A stretch of 64,000 nt of DNA from Lachancea mirantina. Taxonomy: Eukaryota > Ascomycota > Saccharomycetes > Saccharomycetales > Saccharomycetaceae. A program made the position numbers and the translations under genes. The stretch lies in contig LT598468.1 of the NCBI GenBank assembly GCA_900074745.1, positions 1,426,001-1,490,000 on the forward strand, read 5' to 3'. The notes below the pieces were generated by a model, which saw nothing but the letters and a program-made list of their open reading frames with translations, did no database searches and had not been told where the DNA came from. Of the stretch, positions 46,636 through 55,985 are shown piece by piece (the stretch's first letter is position 1; each line of letters begins with the position of its first letter).

Positions 46636-48981
46636 ATGACCGGCATTAGCTCGATGATTGACTCGTGCGAGAAATTTCTGGAAACCGAGGTGCTAGGCCA
46701 ATTCAGTTCCGAATCAAAGACTGTTCATGGGCATGACATCCCGGAGGTTCTCTCTACTGGAACACTGGATGGAAACTGGAGCGAGGAAGCTTCAGTCCTA
46801 GATGAAGATGAAAAGTTTCAAATTCATGAGGCCTCCATAAAGAAGAGTTTTTTGAAAGAGGGGGGCCCAAATCAAGAGATGAAATTGTCTCGGTTTGCTG
46901 TATTGATAGATCTGTGCTACATAATGAGCCAGAGAGAAAAGGAAATTTCCAGGAAGTGGATTTTGCTTCAATTTGAGCTTCTGAGACTCTCAATGGGTCT
47001 TCTTCACCTGCCTCATGAGCACCTGGAATTCTGGCCTTTCCTTGAATCAAGAATTGAGCGACTGAAGGCAGGGTTTTCCTCTAAAGTAGAGTATGGCTCA
47101 ACAAATCTTACAGCAATCAAAGCACCTTTCTCTAAACTGGTATTTTCTTTAAACAAAATGCTACAGGACATGCGAGCTCAAAGCCGACTTTTAACACCCG
47201 CCCATTTCCAATTAATGGCCAAAATACACAGTTTTCTGGCGCAGTGCCTCTCCCCCGCCGAACCCGCCAATGCTAATAGAAAGGGTGACATTGCTAGGAG
47301 CTTACCACTGGAAATTTGGGATTTGAATGTGACTAGTCCACAGCATTTCAAAGACTTCCATAGCAGCTGGACTAGAATTCAGGAACACTTTATCAGAAAA
47401 CCTTTGAACTGGGTCTATGGCGATTCCTCTTTTAGGGCTAATTTTGAGAAGGATATTACCTTGATAATAGATGATGTGTTGAAGACCGAATTACGCTTTT
47501 ACAGTACTGTGAAGCACAGAGGAGCCTGCTCAAGGGCTCCTGTAGCCAGGCTAAACGAGGTTACTTCTCAGTCTATAAATATGACAAGAAGTTCGAAACC
47601 CGCGGACTCCTTATGCAGTAGAGATGCAGACGCAACATCTTTGGAGGAGATAAATGAAACGTACTTTAAAATGCGCCTCTCACTACAGCCATTACCATTA
47701 GATTGGCCCTCATGGAGCCCCGCGAAAATCCATTTCCTCATCAGAAATGACAGAATTGATAACTATCGTAAATCATTTCTGGAGCAAATGTTAATTACAG
47801 CTGACCTTATCAATGCGATTTTAACAGACAGCTTGACATACAAATTTTACCGGTCACAAGTTGAATCTACCGAGAAGCATGCGGATTATGACCTTGATGA
47901 TGATGCCAAGGTCCAATTGTCAAATTTTGTTGTCAAGCTTGTGAGGAACAGAATTTTGGAGTTTTACAAAATCTGGGATCCAACGTTCTTTATTCTAATG
48001 GAAGCCTTGCTGAAAGGGGAGGCAAAATCAAGGAATCTCAAAATAACTAAAGGCTCTAAAATGTTTGGTGACTTCAAATATTTGACAGAGGATATAATTT
48101 TCGTTCCAGCTTCGAACTGTTCCTCTTTCAAAAAGTTCGGTTGGATTCGATTGGGAAACAAAAAAATTGATAGCGCGTGGAACTTAAGAACTGGCCTCGA
48201 TCAGCTACCAGTTGTGCCTGAAACTCCTCAGGAATGTTACGATCAATTTCAGAAAGAGTTTAAAGAGAGTAATCAAAAACAAGATAACGCCGAACCCGAC
48301 GAAGCTATTGTACAACATTGGCGCCAACTTCGCTTTTTAAGAGAGCGGTACCTGTTTGAACTAAGCAAAGTTGACGAGGAAACGGGCCCGGGTGGGCTGT
48401 TTGATGTTTCTTTGATAGCCGCGTCGAAAAAGAGAAAATACTTAAGGCGACAAGTGCTTCAACAAGAAAAGTTACATCAGCACGCTGAGATGCTAAAGCA
48501 GGCACGGGAATTCGTATATCATAAGCGCAAAAACGAGGTTGCAGATGAAAGTGAAGAGAATGCCGCAACGAAAGTCCAGTGTGTTGGAAGTTCAGAATTT
48601 AGAAATCTGACAAATGCTGATGAGTTGAACGATACTCTGTCGTCAACACAGAACGCACATCGAAGTCTCTCTGCGAGCAAAAACCCACTCTCTACGTTTC
48701 AGACGGAACCGAAAAGCGTAGATGCTTCACCGCGCGATGAAACGGCTCAAACAACCATGACGGTCGATGGGGCAGCCCAAGAGGGTACCTCTGCTTCGCC
48801 CCATCCACCCGAAGTTACAGCACAAGAAAATGCATCGACACAGCGACCAACTGTCTTAGAGCAAGATGATACGTCACGCCCTGATATCTCGCAGGTAGCT
48901 GCCAAAGAATCTCCCAAAATTTCCGGTAACAGTGACTCACCGGTCGACGAGAAGACGCTTGAAATCAGTGAATCGAATTGA
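46636..48981 (+). CDS. HPR1: THO complex subunit Hpr1
   Basis: Hpr1 is a subunit of THO (Tho2, Hpr1, Mft1, Thp2), which couples transcription to mRNA export and limits R-loops. The 781-residue product (752 in S. cerevisiae) matches best in its second half: NRILEFYKIWDPTFF, FKKFGWIRLGNKKIDSAWN, TGLDQLP, WRQLRFLRERYLFELSKVDE and GGLFD. The last 140 residues are Ser/Thr/Glu-rich and look disordered. The N-terminal half is only weakly similar but colinear. A CAT/ATC-rich simple repeat (about 46545-46580) lies in the promoter shared with AVL9. Strand and order fit YDR138W. Confidence 0.92.
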   Translation: MTGISSMIDSCEKFLETEVLGQFSSESKTVHGHDIPEVLSTGTLDGNWSEEASVLDEDEKFQIHEASIKKSFLKEGGPNQEMKLSRFAVLIDLCYIMSQREKEISRKWILLQFELLRLSMGLLHLPHEHLEFWPFLESRIERLKAGFSSKVEYGSTNLTAIKAPFSKLVFSLNKMLQDMRAQSRLLTPAHFQLMAKIHSFLAQCLSPAEPANANRKGDIARSLPLEIWDLNVTSPQHFKDFHSSWTRIQEHFIRKPLNWVYGDSSFRANFEKDITLIIDDVLKTELRFYSTVKHRGACSRAPVARLNEVTSQSINMTRSSKPADSLCSRDADATSLEEINETYFKMRLSLQPLPLDWPSWSPAKIHFLIRNDRIDNYRKSFLEQMLITADLINAILTDSLTYKFYRSQVESTEKHADYDLDDDAKVQLSNFVVKLVRNRILEFYKIWDPTFFILMEALLKGEAKSRNLKITKGSKMFGDFKYLTEDIIFVPASNCSSFKKFGWIRLGNKKIDSAWNLRTGLDQLPVVPETPQECYDQFQKEFKESNQKQDNAEPDEAIVQHWRQLRFLRERYLFELSKVDEETGPGGLFDVSLIAASKKRKYLRRQVLQQEKLHQHAEMLKQAREFVYHKRKNEVADESEENAATKVQCVGSSEFRNLTNADELNDTLSSTQNAHRSLSASKNPLSTFQTEPKSVDASPRDETAQTTMTVDGAAQEGTSASPHPPEVTAQENASTQRPTVLEQDDTSRPDISQVAAKESPKISGNSDSPVDEKTLEISESN

Positions 48982-49128
48982 GACGATCTTTGCCGAATAA
49001 AAGTAGATCATTCTGATAAGGTGACAAATTCTTTTGTGAATCAACCGTAAGGCCTTTTCAATATCGGACGTAATGTGCACGGCCGCTTAAATTTGCAGAA
49101 TAATGAAGTTAATGTCTATTTGCCTACT

Positions 49129-51324
49129 TCAAAGATGAACTGTGAGTAAGATAGCACGAATCATTTTACTTTCTTCGGATATTTCAACCTTCCCAGTCGG
49201 AGAGAAGCTCTCCATTAGTGCGGCCCTCATGGCGCTCAATGCAAAAAATGAATAACTTTGTTTGTACTTCACTGGAAACTTAATTTGTATTTTGACAAGT
49301 CCTGCCGATTTGATCTTGCTTATGAAAGGATGATGATAAATGCTGTTTGCGTCTTCACATATTTCTTCACAGGATTCACTCACTCTTTTTCCATCGACTT
49401 CTAATCGATCGCCCACTAGGACCAAGTTACCTGAGCCCGCGGTTGAAAGTGAGCAGGCAGATTCAAAAATTGGGAAAGAATGCAAATTGGTTTCGAAAGT
49501 ATGAACGGGATCCACGGGGCTCGGAATGATTTGAATCATGCTTTTACAACTTGTGCGAGAATTTCCACCCCAAAATCCGCCAGCTGAGTCACTCGAGTGG
49601 CTGCTAGATCTGCGTTTAAAGCTCGAAAAGAATTGCTGTGATCCTATACTCAAAACACTATTCCTTCTTGCAGTGCTGCTGTCTGCTCCTGCCAGACTAT
49701 TTCTTCTAAACGCTGAAGGTGATATCGCATTATTGATGAAAGAAGTATCTGAAGCCGCTGCATCAGCATAAATAAGTCCAGATTTTGGTAATTTCGATTC
49801 CTCAATCAGATTAGAAGGATCGCTATCAGGTGAGTCACAGAAAAAGGCGAATTCTTTTATCTTAGGAACGTTTAGCCGAATATGGCTCCCAGCATAATTA
49901 AAACCCCATGATTGAAGTAGGGTTTCCAAGGGAATGTTGCTGTCAGTTGCGCTATCATAAATAGACTTTGTTGAAGCGGATTGATTAATAGTGACTTGCA
50001 AACGAGAATTACTAGCGAGATTGGGCAAAATGAGAAGTTGCAACATGATGAAGTCCCAAAATTCTCTAACCTCTACTTCAATACACTCTGCATCTTTGAT
50101 AAGCCTTGAGCAGTTTGAACTTTGCGCCACTTCCAGAATGTCTTCTTTCGAAAAGCCATGTATGGTCGGTTTGGTTTTACCTGACGTGAAATCAATTTGT
50201 CGAAAATGGAAAGGACATTCTGCAAGCCACCGAAGGTCGTGAAGATCTCTCACCGAGGTGCGCAAAAGTGCGATGTTGGAGCAAGAACTCTGCAGCGAAG
50301 CCCAAGAAATGTGCGCCTGATTTGAGGATAAATCCAGTACCTCCACGTTTGGAAAAAAGCAGTCTTTGAAAACGATTTCATCCAAAGTCATAGTTGATGA
50401 ATGCATGTTCAGACGATATATTTGGGAAAATTCAAGATTTTTTAACTCCAGGTTTTGCATTTTGAGAGCGGTTTTTATTGTGAGCTCTTCTCTCACCCGA
50501 TGGCCATCGATGTTCGTATATTTGAGATCGGGATTGAAATTCATGAATGCAAAGGATTCACAAGCGGGCAGCTCGTAAATGGACCGATCAATACCACTGG
50601 GCAACCTAAATTGCTCGATTACGGCCATGTTGGGACAAGACGCAAAAGTTTCTTCGAGTCGGACATTGGCAACGGCTTCAAGCTGTCTGATGCTATTAAG
50701 ATCTGGGGCAATGAGTTTATGTCGCGCATTTGGGATGTTCAGACTGTAGAGACTGTGAACGTTGTGAAGATATGTTATTTTGAAAATCATGTCGAGATCG
50801 CACAAATCGAGACTACCAGTTTGACCCACTCCCAGGATATGCAGTTCATTCAATCCCATTTTCTTCCGATGAAGCCAAAACTCACGAAAATACATCTTGC
50901 TTAGATAATTCGTGCCCGTCTTGTAAATGAGGCATATATCCTTCGGTCGAGTTCTAGAATTCGATGCCACGATTTCTGCCAGCCGCGTTAGCGCCTCCAT
51001 TAAAGGATCGCTGAACGCTCTATCAGTAGCTACAACAATCAAGAGATAGTCAAAAGATTCAACGAAGTCCCTCAATTCTTCCAGTCGATACTGATCCGAT
51101 GAAGTGATAAAAGTGTTTTGGTCACCACTGAGTCTCTTGAAACACAATGGCCCGGGAGACGGTTCATGTCTTCTGTACGATAAATCGGTGATGACGACAA
51201 TACCCAACTTTTGACGCACTACATCTTGGAAACGAGGCGATATCTCGCTCCAAGACATCGATGTCTCAAAACTATCCAGGCCGCTTGTCACTACCTGCTC
51301 CAAAATTTCAATCGGCAGGATCAT
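49129..51324 (-). CDS. F-box-like protein of unknown function
   Basis: A 731-residue protein I do not recognise. It starts MILPIEILEQVVTSGLDS, then WSEISPRFQDVVRQKL, which fits the F-box pattern (LPxEIL...S.xF...V) of Skp1-binding adaptors. The middle (about 190-400) shows leucine-rich periodicity, such as LELKNLEFSQIYRLNM and FPNVEVLDLSSN, suggestive of irregular leucine-rich repeats used for substrate binding. Residues about 530-600 are serine-rich (STARRNSVLSIGSQQFFSSF, HSSDSAGGFWGGNSR). If the reading is right it would be an SCF ubiquitin-ligase adaptor; this is inference. S. cerevisiae has no such gene between HPR1 and RUB1 or between AVL9 and CFT2. The frame is long, intact and coding-like. 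Confidence 0.6.
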   Translation of the reverse strand: MILPIEILEQVVTSGLDSFETSMSWSEISPRFQDVVRQKLGIVVITDLSYRRHEPSPGPLCFKRLSGDQNTFITSSDQYRLEELRDFVESFDYLLIVVATDRAFSDPLMEALTRLAEIVASNSRTRPKDICLIYKTGTNYLSKMYFREFWLHRKKMGLNELHILGVGQTGSLDLCDLDMIFKITYLHNVHSLYSLNIPNARHKLIAPDLNSIRQLEAVANVRLEETFASCPNMAVIEQFRLPSGIDRSIYELPACESFAFMNFNPDLKYTNIDGHRVREELTIKTALKMQNLELKNLEFSQIYRLNMHSSTMTLDEIVFKDCFFPNVEVLDLSSNQAHISWASLQSSCSNIALLRTSVRDLHDLRWLAECPFHFRQIDFTSGKTKPTIHGFSKEDILEVAQSSNCSRLIKDAECIEVEVREFWDFIMLQLLILPNLASNSRLQVTINQSASTKSIYDSATDSNIPLETLLQSWGFNYAGSHIRLNVPKIKEFAFFCDSPDSDPSNLIEESKLPKSGLIYADAAASDTSFINNAISPSAFRRNSLAGADSSTARRNSVLSIGSQQFFSSFKRRSSSHSSDSAGGFWGGNSRTSCKSMIQIIPSPVDPVHTFETNLHSFPIFESACSLSTAGSGNLVLVGDRLEVDGKRVSESCEEICEDANSIYHHPFISKIKSAGLVKIQIKFPVKYKQSYSFFALSAMRAALMESFSPTGKVEISEESKMIRAILLTVHL

Positions 51325-51655
51325 TGTCTTATTAAATCATATCCCTAAAATCCTAATTCGACCGAATAGGGTATTCGTATTCCAATTGTAAAAAAGGTCA
51401 ATTCACTCCTTATAAATGTTCTGAGACCAGGATTTTTCTGATTCGAAACTCCAGGAGATTTTGATTTCACAGAATACTACTTGAACGTTGATCCCGTTCA
51501 AGTTTCTAGGCTTGATCAAACGTTCCAGTGCGTATTCACCCTAGCTAAAATAATTTAGTATAGTTAGTTGATAAGCAAAGAGTTTCTTGAAAATTAAAGA
51601 ACAGATGCTTTAAAAATCTTAAACACTTGAAAAGAACGTATAAAAGCCCAATTAC
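51325..51655. other. Intergenic region, F-box-like gene to CFT2
   Basis: A 331-bp divergent promoter region. A 'TATAAAAG' motif at about 51640 lies only some 15 bp before the CFT2 ATG. Nothing else is recognised. Confidence 0.5.
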
Positions 51656-54127
51656 ATGAATTATAGCCTTACGTGCCACTCAGATGAAGCGCATGGCTTC
51701 AAGTGTTCGATAATAGGGTTTGATAATGTGTCGCTCTTGCTGGATCCCGCGTGGAACGGACAAAAAACGTCTGTTGAGGAGTTCGTCACATTTTGGTCTA
51801 AGCTCATAAGCCAAGTGGATATTGTTATAATAACTCGGCCACTCAAGGAGTCTCTTGGAGCGTTCGGATTGCTATATCAAATTTTTTTGGCACATTTCAA
51901 ATCGAGAATTGCAGTCTATGCAACTTTGCCAGTAGCTAACTTGGGACGTGTAACGACAATAGACCTATATGCGTCGCAAGGCCTATTAGGGCCTGTTGAA
52001 ACGAATGCGATGGACTTGGAAGACGTTGAACAAGCGTTTGACCATATAACTGCGATCAAATACGCTCAGACCGTGGATCTGAAATCGAAGTTCGAAGGAC
52101 TTTCGCTAGTTGCATACAATGCGGGGTCTACAATTGGGGGATCATTTTACTGCATAACAACGTACTCAGAAAAGATCTTATACATGCCGCAATGGAATCA
52201 TACTCGAGACACAATTTTGAACAGCGCCGCCTTATTAGATGATCAAGGTAAGCCATTATCGGCGCTCCTGCGGCCAAGCGCCGTTGTGACTGCCGCAGAA
52301 CTAACGGGCTCTTCAATTACTTACAGAAAAAGAGCGCAAAAGTTTAAAGAACTCTTGAGAAACGTCACTTCGCGTGGAGGTACCGCTTTAATCCCGTCTT
52401 CAATGGGGGGTCGATTTTTGGACATGTTTGTTTTAACGCATGATTTACTTTATGATAGGAAAAGGCAACGATCTGCCGGCGATATTCCTGTACTAGTAGT
52501 CTCGTACTCGCGTGGTCGCTCGCTGACGTACGCTCGAAGTATGCTCGAATGGCTATCTTCCGCCGTAATAAAGACTTGGGAAGCTAGAAATGGGAAGTCT
52601 CCCTTCGATATTGGATCAAAATTGAAATTTGTGACTCCAAAGGATTTACCACGGTATCCAGGGCCTAAGATCTGCTTTGTCTCCGATGTCGAGACTCTAG
52701 TTAACCAAGTGGCCATGAAACTGTGTACTCAAGATAAAACAACCGTAATTTTGACCAATCCCGACATAGCAAGTTCATCCGCAGTTTTAAAACAACTATA
52801 TGAGAAATGGTGTGGAGCGAAAAAGATTAGTGACAAAGATGCTTTTGAGCGGAAGCCAGTTTCGTTTTCGAAAACTATTTCAATTAATGCTTTTGAAGAT
52901 AAAACTCTACAAGGCGAAAGTCTACAACACTTTACCGCGATGATAGGAGAGCGGAGATCAAAAAGATCAGAACTTCTTGAAAAGCTTGACAAAGAAAGCG
53001 CCAGAATAAAGGGGGTTGAACCTTCAGATGCTATGGCAGGAGACGAAGACGATGAAGACGATGAGGAGGACGGCATGAGGGACATCATTAGTGCAGCTAA
53101 CAGAAGCAGAAGCAGTAATCTCTCCTCGAACCGACCAATCACGATACCAGTAGATACTCAAATACAACCGAATGTCGCGCCGCGTCTCAAGATGTTTCCC
53201 TTTCAACCTGGCAAGATAAAGAGCGACGATTACGGGACGGTGGTCGATTTCTCCGCATTCATTTCCGAAGAAGACAAAAACTCAAATAAACGAAGTGCCA
53301 CTGATGTTTTCAGTGAAGAAGACGATCCATACGACATTGAAAACTCTTTTAAAGCGCCTAAAAAAAATCGAAGCGAAGGACCCGTACCGTTATCATCATC
53401 ATCATCAACAGCGTTCTCGGGTGATAAGGATGAGAATCACGACGACGTCACTTACCTAGACTCCCTAAAGTCACCCGTCACAAGAGTTCCCAAAGAAGAG
53501 CAAGTGAACCTAAATTGTTCAGTTGCTTTTATTGATCTCGGTGGGTTGGTAGATCAAAGATCGATGTCCGTGATACTCCCCTCCTTAAAGCCACGATCAG
53601 TGCTCCTTCTAGCCTCTCCGCAGAGAAGCGAAAGTAGTTCAATGGCTCTGAGGAACAAAAATGTCGAAGTAATTCTCCTCGAAGCTAACGTCGAAAAGCA
53701 GTTTGATGCTTCTGTCAAAATGATCGAAGTGGCATTGGATCCTGAACTCGACCAGAACCTCAAATGGCAGACTGTCAGTACTGGTTATACGGTTGCCCAT
53801 GTTATGGGACGGTTGATTCGAGATATCAGTCATACAGACCGGTCTAGTCATAAGATCAACAAATTCGTTTTGAAGCCTCTATCCAACACCACGAGAGTTC
53901 AACCTAAGGTATCCTTAGCGATTGGAGACGTTAAGCTTGCAGAGCTCAAACGAAGACTGACTCAGCAGAATCATGTGGCCGAGTTCAAAGGCGAAGGTGC
54001 TTTGGTCATTGATGGGAAAGTAGCTGTGAGAAAAATTAGCGAGGGTGAAACTATCGTCGATGGCACACCTTCTAAACTGTTTTACGAAGTCAAGGCAGCT
54101 GTCTCAAACATGTTGGCCAAGGTTTAG
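51656..54127 (+). CDS. CFT2: Cleavage and polyadenylation factor subunit Cft2/Ydh1 (CPSF100)
   Basis: Cft2 is the inactive metallo-beta-lactamase/beta-CASP partner of the Ysh1 endonuclease in the CPF 3'-end processing complex. The 823-residue protein (859 in S. cerevisiae) shows FDNVSLLLDPAWN, YATLPVANLGRVTTIDLYAS, YNAGSTIGGSFYCI, WNHTRDTILN, YSRGRSLTYARSMLEWLS and the C-terminal FKGEGALVIDGKVAVRKI. The zinc-binding HxHxDH motif of active homologues is absent, as is normal for Cft2. An acidic insert (about 462-476) and a Ser run encoded by a TCA repeat (near 53391-53410) interrupt the fold. It is YLR115W and is followed by MSL5 as in S. cerevisiae. Confidence 0.95.
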   Translation: MNYSLTCHSDEAHGFKCSIIGFDNVSLLLDPAWNGQKTSVEEFVTFWSKLISQVDIVIITRPLKESLGAFGLLYQIFLAHFKSRIAVYATLPVANLGRVTTIDLYASQGLLGPVETNAMDLEDVEQAFDHITAIKYAQTVDLKSKFEGLSLVAYNAGSTIGGSFYCITTYSEKILYMPQWNHTRDTILNSAALLDDQGKPLSALLRPSAVVTAAELTGSSITYRKRAQKFKELLRNVTSRGGTALIPSSMGGRFLDMFVLTHDLLYDRKRQRSAGDIPVLVVSYSRGRSLTYARSMLEWLSSAVIKTWEARNGKSPFDIGSKLKFVTPKDLPRYPGPKICFVSDVETLVNQVAMKLCTQDKTTVILTNPDIASSSAVLKQLYEKWCGAKKISDKDAFERKPVSFSKTISINAFEDKTLQGESLQHFTAMIGERRSKRSELLEKLDKESARIKGVEPSDAMAGDEDDEDDEEDGMRDIISAANRSRSSNLSSNRPITIPVDTQIQPNVAPRLKMFPFQPGKIKSDDYGTVVDFSAFISEEDKNSNKRSATDVFSEEDDPYDIENSFKAPKKNRSEGPVPLSSSSSTAFSGDKDENHDDVTYLDSLKSPVTRVPKEEQVNLNCSVAFIDLGGLVDQRSMSVILPSLKPRSVLLLASPQRSESSSMALRNKNVEVILLEANVEKQFDASVKMIEVALDPELDQNLKWQTVSTGYTVAHVMGRLIRDISHTDRSSHKINKFVLKPLSNTTRVQPKVSLAIGDVKLAELKRRLTQQNHVAEFKGEGALVIDGKVAVRKISEGETIVDGTPSKLFYEVKAAVSNMLAKV

Positions 54128-54298
54128 AGTCAGACGCCTTCTTATGTGACCAAGGTGCTTTCACCAGCACTTCTCGGTCGAAGCGATAGTCATCTCATCT
54201 CTTCTTATCATATTTAACGTGAGTCTTGTTTAAGCCTTTCATAGTTTAAAATTAAATGGAAAAATGTGCGCTTTCAAGAGGGACTCTGAAGCGTATCA

Positions 54299-55975
54299 AT
54301 GGAGGCGAATCAAGCGTTTAGAGGACGTATTTCATCCGTGAATGCACTCTGGGGCGAAAGTGCAGGAAAAAATGCCTTAAAAAATCATAATCCACTGCCA
54401 ACGAAAATAACTGGAGCCCTTTCGCAGGAACAGATAGTGGCATATCAGGCAATGTTCAGAATCCAGGAAATCACCACTAAGCTTAGAACGAGGGACCTTT
54501 ATCCGCCCGAAAGACGACAGCGGTCGGTTTCGCCTCCTCCAGTTTACGATGCTAGGGGCAGGAGGATGAATACTCGGGAGCAGCGATACCGCAGGAAATT
54601 GGAAGAGGAAAGGCATCGCCTAGTTGAAGTGGCTCTCAAAATGATACCACATTTTGTTGCTCCTGATGATTACAGAAGGCCGACGAAATTCCAAGATAAA
54701 TACTACATTCCCACGGACAAATACCCGGAAATAAACTTCATGGGACTTCTCTTGGGACCGCGGGGGAACACTTTGAGGAAACTTCAGGAAGATTCGGGTT
54801 GTAAGATTGCTATAAGAGGTCAGGGTTCCGTGAAAGAGGGTAAAAATGCATCTGAACTACCAAAGGGAGCCATGAATTTCGAAGAACCGCTGCACTGCAT
54901 TATATCTGCTGACAGTGAAGAAAAACTACGGAAGGGCCTCAAAGTGTGCGAAAATATTGTTATAAAGGCAGTTACATCACCCGAAGGACAAAACGATTTG
55001 AAACGTGGTCAACTTAGGGAATTAGCAGAGCTCAATGGTACACTTAGGGAAGACAATAGGCCATGTGCAATTTGTGGATTGAGGGGCCATCGTAGATTTG
55101 AATGTCCTGACAGAACAACATTTTCACAACGTGTTATATGCCAGCGATGCAAGAGACCAGGCCATGTAACCAGAGATTGCACTTTCACCGATGGCGGTAT
55201 GCCGAATCCGACGGAGGGTTCATCAGCGAATCCTGCTATGCTTTACCAAAGAAATATGGACGCCCGAGAGCCTTTTAAGCGCCGATTCGATGAAGACAGT
55301 TACGGTGCACCGGAAAGCGACTGGAAACGACGGAATACTGATAGGGAACTTGATTTTGATTTAAGTTCGAACGCGAACATGGAACCTTTAGCAGCCCCTT
55401 CCACATATAAATCAAGAAGGTCACGATACGTGGCTGATAAGACAGCGTTCGAAAGCAAAGAAAATACTCTCAATATGCTCTCAGCACCACCGGGCCTTGA
55501 GGGGCAAGAAGTGGGTAATTTCGAAACACATAAACAAATGACGCCTGCACCCGGTTTGGATGTCCCTCCAGGCATTGAACAATCTGCACCAATATATGGG
55601 CCAGGCGAAGCTAGCACTAGTGAAAATCCTAGTGTATCAGGCATCAGTGCCCCACCGGGACTTTCTTTGGGGACAGTATTGGAAGCTCCACCAGGAATGA
55701 CTTTCGCCGCGAATGGTAATGACACTAATGATTCCATCGATGACGCAAGGGATGAGTCAACGTCAACACCTGGGCTGGGTGGGCCTAGCAGTATTGAGCA
55801 ATGTTCAAGTGTACTAGGCATGAGTGTACCACCAGGATTTTCGGCGGGACCGGTGTTGGAAGCACCGCCAGGAATGACCCCTTCCACAAATAGTTCTAAT
55901 AGCAGCGAAAACATTAATGACACGAAAGAGCAGCCGAGGGCCGCTCCCGCCCTCAGTGGACCTCCTGGGCTCTGA
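54299..55975 (+). CDS. MSL5: Branchpoint-binding protein Msl5 (BBP/SF1)
   Basis: Msl5 with Mud2 recognises the intron branch site in the commitment complex. The 558-residue protein (476 in S. cerevisiae) has the helix-hairpin N-region ([15 protein letters not shown]), KH-QUA2 domain (about 134-245) with [15 protein letters not shown], and two CCHC zinc knuckles, [14 protein letters not shown] (about 256-269) and [14 protein letters not shown] (about 281-294). The C-terminal tail (from about 395) is rich in PPGL/PPGM/PPGI motifs and contains a duplicated unit of 59 residues, which explains the extra length. Such tails bind GYF and WW domains in homologues. It converges on CLF1 with 10 bp between stops. 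It corresponds to YLR116W. Confidence 0.97.
   Translation: MEANQAFRGRISSVNALWGESAGKNALKNHNPLPTKITGALSQEQIVAYQAMFRIQEITTKLRTRDLYPPERRQRSVSPPPVYDARGRRMNTREQRYRRKLEEERHRLVEVALKMIPHFVAPDDYRRPTKFQDKYYIPTDKYPEINFMGLLLGPRGNTLRKLQEDSGCKIAIRGQGSVKEGKNASELPKGAMNFEEPLHCIISADSEEKLRKGLKVCENIVIKAVTSPEGQNDLKRGQLRELAELNGTLREDNRPCAICGLRGHRRFECPDRTTFSQRVICQRCKRPGHVTRDCTFTDGGMPNPTEGSSANPAMLYQRNMDAREPFKRRFDEDSYGAPESDWKRRNTDRELDFDLSSNANMEPLAAPSTYKSRRSRYVADKTAFESKENTLNMLSAPPGLEGQEVGNFETHKQMTPAPGLDVPPGIEQSAPIYGPGEASTSENPSVSGISAPPGLSLGTVLEAPPGMTFAANGNDTNDSIDDARDESTSTPGLGGPSSIEQCSSVLGMSVPPGFSAGPVLEAPPGMTPSTNSSNSSENINDTKEQPRAAPALSGPPGL
55640..55975 (+). repeat. 177-bp in-frame duplication in the MSL5 tail
   Basis: A unit starting [20 protein letters not shown] (55640) recurs as [20 protein letters not shown] (55817), 177 bp later, each followed by an Asn/Asp/Ser-rich spacer. 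The copies have diverged, so the duplication is not recent; the second copy is truncated at the C-terminus. Confidence 0.8.
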
Positions 55976-55985
55976 AAGTGTATGA

